This document shows positions 57,380 through 64,000 of a stretch of 64,000 nucleotides of DNA, one piece after another; position 1 is the stretch's first letter; each line of letters starts with the position of its first letter. This DNA is from Lepas anatifera. Its lineage: Eukaryota; Arthropoda; Thecostraca; Lepadidae. The notes under the pieces were generated by a model, which saw nothing but the letters and a program-made list of their open reading frames with translations, did not search any database and was not told the DNA's origin. Location: positions 1,150,856-1,214,855 of the forward strand of contig JAOTON010000213.1 in the NCBI GenBank assembly GCA_034440635.1, read 5' to 3'. The position numbers and the translations under genes are program-made.

Positions 57380-58691
57380 CAGGGGCGTATCGAAAAATTG
57401 CTGAAGGGGGCGGGGGGGGTTGAAACCTGACAGGGTGGGGGGGACCCGGCCTTCTCAGGGGGCCCGGACCAGTTTTGAGGTTTCGGCCGTGCAAGGTATA
57501 AATTTCCATAAGATACCTAAATATACGTGAAAATATGTCGGCCAGCGAGCAAAAAAATCATTAAACACCATTCTGGATGGTGAGAATTCCGAGAACCCCA
57601 AAAACCCACAAAACTATAAGCTCACCCTAAAATCCCTAAGATCCGTTCAACATTTGACTGTATCTCCACAAATTCAGGGACTGGATAAATTCCGGCTAGG
57701 GTCACTGATTTGCCACAATCTCAGATTGCATACAATATTCTGTGGCCTGCTTGAATTAAGAGTTTAAGATATTATACCTCCTACTGTCAAGCAGGGACAG
57801 ATGTTGTAGCCACAGAGGGCCGAGAGCAAAGGAGCCCCGAAAGGAAGTCAGGGTGCCCGATTGTAGCCTACAGGGGGACCAGGTAAACCGAGGGGGGGTA
57901 TGAATGCTAGAAGTAGGGGACTGACTTCGGCCACAATATTTCGGATATTATCATGAGGGGCCCAATCGCGGGCACAATGGTCCCAAGTGAACCACAGGGC
58001 CCCCGGAAGCATTTCAGGGGGCACGGATAGCCACAGGAGGTCCGAGTGAACCGCAGGGGCCCGGCTGGGGTCACAGAGGGCTTGGGTGGAATAAAGGGAA
58101 ATTATCTGTAACTGCTGAGAACAGGGACCCGGCATCGGCAGCAGTGTGCCCGGGATAATTCTGAGGGGCCCGGTTGCAGCCTCAGCGATTCCAGCACCGG
58201 GAAGCGTCAGAGTGCCGGCATGGCCACGGGAGGCCCAGGTGAACTACAGGGAGCCTGGCTGCAGCCAAAGGGGACCCGGGTGGAATACCGGGGATCCACA
58301 GCTGCTGAGAATAGGGCTTGGGCAGCAGGACCGGCTTGGGCAGCAGTGGGCCCGAGACCATTGTTAGGCGCCCGGTCGTGGGGCGCGTGGAACCTCCGAG
58401 GCAGGGACCCGAGAACAACTCTGGGGGCCAATAGAGCCAAATCTTGTGGACCCCTAGTAGAACAGCTATTTGGGGGCCAGGCCAACTGTGGGGGCCTCCG
58501 CGATTGATTCAGGGCCCCTGGGTACATTATATGGGCCCCTAGACCTTTGGGTAGCATTTGGAAATCAACTTGCGGGGCCTACAGGGGGGCCCGGCGGCTG
58601 CGGTGGGAGGCCATTCTTTCCAGTGTTTATGGTCAGCTCAAGGGGAGGGGGGGCGATCGTCCCATCGCCCTCCCCCTTGGGTCCGCCCCTG
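57380..58691. mobile_element. Probable hAT-type element with internal GC-rich minisatellite
   Basis: The left end starts CAGGGGCGTATCG and the right end is GGGTCCGCCCCTG, the complement of CAGGGGCGGACCC. The flanking octamers (CTCCCAGC, ATCCTAGT) match at only 5 of 8, so the pairing is tentative. G-runs next to both ends fit the hAT miniature elements elsewhere in the window. Confidence 0.45.
57830..58600. repeat. Degenerate minisatellite, unit like CACAGGGGGCCCGG
   Basis: The phrases GAACCACAGGGCCCC, ACCGCAGGGGCCCGGCTG and CAGCCAAAGGGGACCCGG repeat with wide divergence. In style it resembles the 16.1 and 18.2 kb arrays, though the consensus differs. Several overlapping frames of 95-116 codons here are by-products. 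Confidence 0.7.
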
Positions 58692-58712
58692 ATCCTAGTC
58701 ATGATCCAGCGG

Positions 58713-58835
58713 CGCTCCTACCCTGCGGAGCAAGTATCGCCTTGTCGCCGTGGCTAGGCAGCGCCCTGCTCAGGACTCGGGTCTGCTCGCCTTTTTCGCA
58801 GACTTCCACCGCTTCGCGGCGGCTTGCCTCCGGAT
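58713..58835 (+). repeat. Dispersed GC-rich repeat, copy 2
   Basis: Matches 56826-56960 in word order: TCCTACCCTGCGG, CAAGTATCGCCTT, GACTCGGGTCTGCTCGCCTT and CGCGGCGGCTTG. It begins just after the probable hAT element ends. Confidence 0.7.
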
Positions 58836-59032
58836 TGCTTCGCTGTAACGTAACTGCAAGTGTGCGAATGGCTCTACTCACCTTGTTTGCCAGGACATCA
58901 TTGCCTTTCAGGCTCAACTACCCCTTTCAACTTTGATCGCACCCATGTGACCCCACCCTCTCTTCATTTGTATGTTGTTCACCATCCTTAATTTTTTGAT
59001 GTATGACACTTGTATGTGGTCACCGGTCTTAA

Positions 59033-60029
59033 CACGCGCCTCGCTGGGGGCAAAATTCACCCCCTCCTGGTTTTCCCCAGATAACACAAAACCAAAGAAA
59101 CGCAGAACAACGAAACTTGCAGTATATTATCCCTGATTAATTTTAAACATCTTAAAATAATTTTTGAGTTAAGGCCATGTCAGGTCAAGGAGCTATTCAT
59201 GGTCAAGTGACCCGAACTCAAAACCTAAAATCACGAGTTTGAAGCGGCGCCCAGGGAACATCAGCGAACCGATCAGTTTGAAACTTCCACAATATGATAA
59301 GGTCATTAGGGTCTACAAATCTGCTATCTCAGAATTTTGATATTGTTTGCCTAAGGTGGGGTCAATTTTTTGGTCACCCCATTATAAGTCTATAGTGAAC
59401 AATAGAATGGGCTTGTTTCAGTAAATACTGGATAGACAAAGCTGAAATCCTTAAACTGTCTAATCTTACCACGATCTTGACCATGAAGTTGATTTTTTGA
59501 GCATCTGACCTCTCAAAGGTCATGTCAAGTCACGGGAGCATAGAGTGATTGTTTTGCCAATAACTTCTCACTGAATTGAGATAAAGCTCCCATTCTGCTT
59601 GCATTGTACTTATATTGTCACGGGGAGTCGATTGATATGCAACATGTCCATACAAGGTCACTCTGTGACCCTGACCTAGCTCGAGGTTAGGTCATTTTCA
59701 CTATATGACCTAGCGAGGTCATTTTATACACCATTCGATTCGCCGCGATGAGAGGAATTCAATTACACCTAAAGATGTGCTCTAGGTCCCCTGAAGGCAG
59801 ATTTAGAGAGAGAAACGTACACTGCTCTGTTGTAAGCCTACGGAACCATTTTTGACCTATGCTGACCTCAATATTGACCTGACAAAATTATTTGTATAAA
59901 ATCTCTTCGTCTTGTCAAGAGCTTTCCAACGCCGCCCATAAATTTCCTTAGCTTTCGTGGGAAATGAGATACAGAGGGGGAACGCCCCCAGCGGGGCGCG
60001 TCATGCCAGGGACCCCAGCGGGGCGCCTG
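59033..60029 (-). mobile_element. TTAA-flanked AGGTCA-rich element, family beta, copy 2 (inverted)
   Basis: TTAA lies at 59029-59032 and 60030-60033. The complement of the right end, CAGGCGCCCCGCTGGGGTCC, matches the left end of the 41737-42734 copy. Interior matches run in reverse order throughout. The core at about 59268-59345 (CAGTTTGAAACTTCC, GGGTCTACAA, AGAATTTTGAT) is shared with the other families. By eye about 11 exact AGGTCA/TGACCT words. Confidence 0.9.
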
Positions 60030-60033
60030 TTAA

Positions 60034-61444
60034 TGGTATGAGGAAGGGGCGCAATTAGATCCAAATGCGCCCTCCACCGGGCGAAGTTACCCTCACACTT
60101 TGGCAAATGCGCTCTTTGCATAGTTTCACTTAAATCGGAATTGATTCTTAGAATAGGCTATTTTCAGGCCAGGATTTTTTTGTGAATAACAAAAAAATCA
60201 TCCAATTTTGTAATTTGATCCACACCAGCGAGATCAAATAGGAGACATTCGTCTAGCAAGTGACTTATCTTAGGGGGCGCAATACACCTACTTCCCCCTA
60301 TGACACCGATAACACTATAAACGGAAATTTATCATATAAATTTTTGTAGGTGCACCTAACATACCTCAGGAGCATCAAAGAACATTATCGCAATAAGGCC
60401 ACCAGGGCCCCACTGAGGCCCATTTAGAAGAATGTATCACGTTTTTTTCGGAAAGGGGGTACCATTCGAGGATAATGGGGTCACGTGACTCTCAAGAATG
60501 CAGTTTGTCAATTACTCTAAAGCCATGTTTGTTAAGCGGTTTTGTGCTACCTTTGCGACCAAGTTAGCGTTTTAAGAAAACCATATTTTTAGCTAATGCG
60601 TTTTATATTCGATAGATCTCCGTGATGAAGGACTCCTCAGCGAATCAATTAGGTGCAGGCACAGTCACTTAATAGTGAAGATTTTACAAGTATTATTTTT
60701 GTCCTATCGGCCATGTTCTTGGTCCTGAAGACACCTTCCGCACGGTAATTTCAGAACAGAGGTGAAATCGGGGGTTCTTCTCCATGGAGGCCCCCAGATG
60801 TTGCAAGGACTCCGAACGACAATCTATTTGCTAGTCAAAATATTGATCCGCACGCCAGTCAACGGGTTTTCACCTTCACCTTTCAGTTCACGGCCCCACC
60901 TTAGAAAACATCCCCTCTGAAATCCAGTGAAGTGAACATATCAATACCTTTCTAAATGGCGTTAACTTTTATATTCTCTGGGTCACCTGACTTGCGCGGT
61001 TGCAGTCAAGATTCCTTTACTTTATAAGGTTAGTCAATTAGAGAAATTTAGGCGCCCCAGTCGATTTCATCACGTGGCAGCAAATATGGCATCATTTTTC
61101 TCGCGACATATTAAACGCAAACAATACTTTTACAAGTGTATCAAATCAATCACTTCATGCAAGAAAAGAAGGATGCTGATCAGTAATGGATATATGAATC
61201 GTGTATTTGTTTATATCTATTTATTACAAATGTAAATCCAGGCAAAATAGGTGTAAGATAAAATGTGAAGCAGTTGACAATTCCATTTTTATATCGATAT
61301 CAAGAAATTTATCTGCGTCCCCACTTATACTACTGGATTCAGAAATGGTACTGGTAGGTAGGTTTGGCATTCATAGGTTTGACATTCCTACTGTATGCAA
61401 CAAAAAGAATAACAATTAACGATACCAAATCATCACCAAATAAG
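60034..61444. other. Intergenic; no supported gene
   Basis: AT-rich sequence with GGGTCACGTGACTC near 60479. No domain-bearing open frame or repeat border. Confidence 0.4.
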
Positions 61445-61780
61445 GATCTGCAGGACTGCTTAGGGACCGACACCTATATTCCAACAAGCTGTCTGTCCCA
61501 GAACCGTTTTGCGGCTTTCTTCAGCCTACTACCTAGTCGCGGCGGTGCCAACACCAATCCCACTCCTACCGAAGCCAAGAATCGCCTCCGACTGCTGATT
61601 CTCCTAGAGATGACCCGCCGTAGCAGCGATCTGCTCAGGGGATCAGAGGGGGCTAAAAATGACGAGGAAGGAGGCAAACTCGAGCAGGATCTTCAGGTCC
61701 TAGAAATCCTGAAGACCGACCTGCGCAACAGCGAGTCAGACGTCAGCAGTGCAGTTGGTTGCAGTTTGGCGAGGGCTTGA
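61445..61780 (+). CDS. Candidate terminal coding exon, unknown protein
   Basis: A frame of 111 codons from DLQDCLGTDTYIPTSC to a TGA at 61778-61780 is GC-rich and coding-like amid AT-rich DNA. An AG lies just before it (ATAAG|GATCTG), but the pyrimidine tract is poor. It has two cysteines 12 residues apart, a Leu-rich basic stretch (NRLRLLILLEMTRRSSDLL) and an acidic tail (KNDEEGGKLEQDLQ). I do not recognise a family. An AATAAA at about 61957 could be its polyadenylation signal. The open frame also extends upstream to 61364 without a stop. Confidence 0.3.
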   Translation, partial: DLQDCLGTDTYIPTSCLSQNRFAAFFSLLPSRGGANTNPTPTEAKNRLRLLILLEMTRRSSDLLRGSEGAKNDEEGGKLEQDLQVLEILKTDLRNSESDVSSAVGCSLARA

Positions 61781-62893
61781 AATCCAAATTAGAAATAGTT
61801 TTAAAAACTTTTCCGCTACTAATGATAAAAAACAGACATATCTCATCACATTATTTTGCTAACCAATGCAGTTTGGCAGTGTTAAAACCTTTCCTGACTT
61901 ACTGTGGCCTCAAAATGTCATACTTGCACGATCTGGCAGCTTGCACCCGGAAGGTCAATAAAGTTAATACAGCAGCAGGTTGTTCAAAGCACGGGCTGCA
62001 GGAGCCGTTAGCAGCCTAACATAAATTGTACAAGCGCTGTATGACTCGAGAAATACCACACATGAGGGCAATCCGACAAAGCACATAATTTATCAGCCGG
62101 CGTCTTCAAACGCTGGCAATAGCCCGCGTATTATGACGACCGAAATCACATTACACCACCAAGGTTCCTTCATTGGGAATTTGAGTTTTGTAGTTCAACC
62201 CGACTCGTATCAGGAAGAAAGCTAACATCCAAGTAAGCTGATAGCCAATTCCAAAGGAAATGTCCAGCTCACACTCCCCTAATTGGAAACGTTCCAATCA
62301 GCAAAGTGCGCTGTGCGCTCCTGAACGAGAAGTAACCAATCCTCACCCTGTTCCTTAGGCTTGATGTTTCCCCGAGGATAAATTATGCGCGACCACATGC
62401 ATCCAATTCCGCTCCAGTCGTTGTCATTTCCAGGGTTCAACTACCCGCTTATTTGGTCCCCACCATCGTATACGCAGAAGCATTCAAATCACCTCACACA
62501 GCCCCATAAATCACACAACCAAACAAAGCAGCACTATTTCATTCATGCGCTAAAAATGAAGCTCACGAAAAAGCATTTATATGGTCCATCGATTGCAAAA
62601 CTGTGGAATTTTCCCTGCCGGAGCGCCGTAAATTTATTTCGTGTTTGGTCTTCGTGATAGCAACACCGCCTATGTTATACTTCATACGTATGAATAAGCT
62701 TCCATAGTAGCAGGGGCACAACTTTTTCGATCAGTGAACTGTCTGCTGACCACGAGCCAGCACACAGGATGTGCTGCCCTGTTTTGTGATTGACGGACAC
62801 TGTTGATACCAGCTCTCCACATTCTGTGAACAAAACGCAGATTACCAATAATTGTCTACTGAAATCTGCATAATCTCTAGCTAATATAAAAAC
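61781..62893. other. No gene seen; presumed upstream region of the PAN/fibrinogen-like gene
   Basis: No core promoter could be assigned. A 90-codon frame at 62385-62657 has no domain or splice support. Confidence 0.35.
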
Positions 62894-63853
62894 ATGTTCA
62901 AGCAAATGCTCCTTCTGTTAGTAGCTGCTGAAGGAGTTACTTCATCTAGTAATACAATTATTAAGCCCCATATCGCCTGGATGCAGCAGAAGAAGTCTAT
63001 CTCGCAGCCTGCTTTCCACACCAAGGAAATACCATCTCGCATCCTTTGCAGTGCGCTTTGTCAGCGGAAGGACATGTGTGACACTTTCACCTGGCGCCAG
63101 TCGGATAACATGTGCCACCTGTACACGTGGCAAGATGAAGGTCCGGGAATTGAAGACGATGATACCAGCGAGGTGGGCCGCTTCGGCCGCACCTGCCGCG
63201 AGCTCCGGGACCACGGGGAGACCAAGGACGGAACCTACAACCTTACGGCGGTTCCAGTACCGGTGATGTGTGACCTAACGCTTAATGGAGGAGGCTGGAC
63301 CCTTCTGCTCACATCTAAGGATAAAGAAGGATGGGATACAACCAACGTTCTCGAACGTAACTCAGAATTCCCTACCTTGACAGACAACTACTCCATACTG
63401 AAGTACGGCGACCAGATTAAGTCCCTGGGTTCTGGATCCACGTTTCAGTACCGGCTGGAAGCCCAGACAGAAGATGCCAGACAACAGTGGGGAGGAATCT
63501 GGCGGGCTCCACGCTCTTACACTCTTGTCGCCGAAACGTGGAGCCAGGAGACAGAACTTGTCACGCGCTTCAGCAATTGGTATACCTCCGGCAGATCGAT
63601 CGAGAACCGTGTTCCCTGGATCAACACACTGGGGTTTGCATGGTCTAATCCAATACTGACTACTTCCCATAATGATGCATGCTGCTGGTACGGTACGCTC
63701 GTTACTCTTCCCAGCTATTCCCGGCACGACAACAGCCCTTGGATCGCAGGCGGCCAATATGCCTCCACGGGCCAAGAGAAGGTGAACCCTGCAAATGGAG
63801 AGTTGGATTCTGGAAAGGTGCTGTACTGGATGCGCGAGGGCGACCACGCCTGA
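62894..63853 (+). CDS. Secreted PAN plus fibrinogen-like domain protein
   Basis: An uninterrupted frame of 319 residues from ATG 62894 to TGA. A signal peptide (MFKQMLLLLVAAEGVTS) comes first. A PAN/apple-like module spans about residues 35-85, with Cys52, Cys56, Cys62 and Cys74 (CSALCQRKDMCDTFTW). A fibrinogen-like domain runs from Cys101 to the end, with MCDLTLNGGGWTLLLTS (125-141), WGGIWRAPRSY (199-209), a CCWYG pair near 263 and a closing GKVLYWMREGD. The domain is shorter than a typical fibrinogen C-terminal domain and lacks its usual acidic calcium motif, so ligand binding may differ. Such proteins are secreted lectin-like recognition factors in marine invertebrates. A single coding exon is unusual for the group; an untranslated first exon upstream is possible. 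Confidence 0.8.
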   Translation: MFKQMLLLLVAAEGVTSSSNTIIKPHIAWMQQKKSISQPAFHTKEIPSRILCSALCQRKDMCDTFTWRQSDNMCHLYTWQDEGPGIEDDDTSEVGRFGRTCRELRDHGETKDGTYNLTAVPVPVMCDLTLNGGGWTLLLTSKDKEGWDTTNVLERNSEFPTLTDNYSILKYGDQIKSLGSGSTFQYRLEAQTEDARQQWGGIWRAPRSYTLVAETWSQETELVTRFSNWYTSGRSIENRVPWINTLGFAWSNPILTTSHNDACCWYGTLVTLPSYSRHDNSPWIAGGQYASTGQEKVNPANGELDSGKVLYWMREGDHA

Positions 63854-63894
63854 GACGGGCACAATTACAATGTGGCCATGGACTGTTATCAGGG

Positions 63895-64000
63895 AGGGTA
63901 GTTGTAGTGTTTAGCACGCTTGCTTTCCACGCGGTCGACCCGGGTTCAAGAGCAGGTGGAGTCCCTGAACAAGGAAAAATCTGGCTCCCGAGAAACCCTT
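63895..64000 (+). repeat. tRNA-derived SINE, copy 3 (cut by window end)
   Basis: It has the same head as the other copies (TTGTAGTGTTTAGCACGC, TTTCCACGCGGTCGACC, B-box GGTTCAAGAGC at 63942-63952) and body (AAAAATCTGGCTCCCGAG, AAACCCTT). It begins about 40 bp after the stop codon of the PAN/fibrinogen-like gene, so it may be part of its 3' untranslated region. Confidence 0.85.

Noticed and set aside
1..64000. CRISPR array, rRNA or prokaryotic operon
   Set aside because: Tandem repeats here lack regular unique spacers, and the gene structure is clearly eukaryotic.

Overview
This is a repeat-dense eukaryotic nuclear window, most plausibly from a marine invertebrate (deuterostome or lophotrochozoan; the sequence alone does not decide which). 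The evidence is spliceosomal introns with GT/AG borders, secreted PAN/fibrinogen-like and PAN/farnesoic-acid-O-methyltransferase-like (FAMeT-like) proteins of the kind expanded in such animals, a BEL/Pao retrotransposon, non-LTR elements, a tRNA-derived SINE and many small DNA transposons. Nothing bacterial (operons, ribosome binding sites, CRISPR) is present.

Host genes are few. On the + strand, 9452-12305 is a two-exon gene for a secreted protein with a PAN-like module, a cysteine-rich module and two FAMeT-like modules. On the - strand, 36214 to 32583 is a six-exon classical short-chain dehydrogenase/reductase close to DHRS11; its last short exon was not found. On the + strand, 62894-63853 is an intronless frame for a secreted PAN plus fibrinogen-like protein. 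Single candidate exons lie at 40208-39980 (-, C2H2 finger), 5050-4882 (-) and 61445-61780 (+). Two GC-rich promoter-like patches sit near 26.75-26.97 kb and 55.85-56.04 kb.

The rest is mostly mobile DNA. Positions 1-3178 hold a decayed BEL/Pao element that has lost its reverse transcriptase and RNase H. Non-LTR elements lie at 27.6-29.6 kb, 44.0-48.4 kb and, as a 3' fragment, 55.1-55.4 kb. hAT-type elements with 8-bp target duplications lie at 6418-6715, 7819-8081, 17953-20482 and 54157-54367, with others likely. A tRNA-Gly-like SINE occurs three times.

The most striking feature is a superfamily of TTAA-flanked, piggyBac-like non-autonomous elements at 14, 25, 41.7, 44.8, 46.5, 48.6 (outer), 48.8 (inner) and 59 kb. 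They have CCC-starting GC-rich ends, foldback palindromes just inside the ends, and a very high density of the hexamer AGGTCA/TGACCT, the nuclear-receptor half-site. Most also share a diverged internal core. They nest in each other and twice in one LINE. Two further TTAA families lie at 12.6 kb and at 24.9/31.5 kb.

Repeats also shape the dehydrogenase gene: a (CT)n microsatellite forms the polypyrimidine tract of one intron, a hAT-like element begins 5 nt after a splice donor, and a 23-bp minisatellite has units resembling the splice donor of the last recognised exon.
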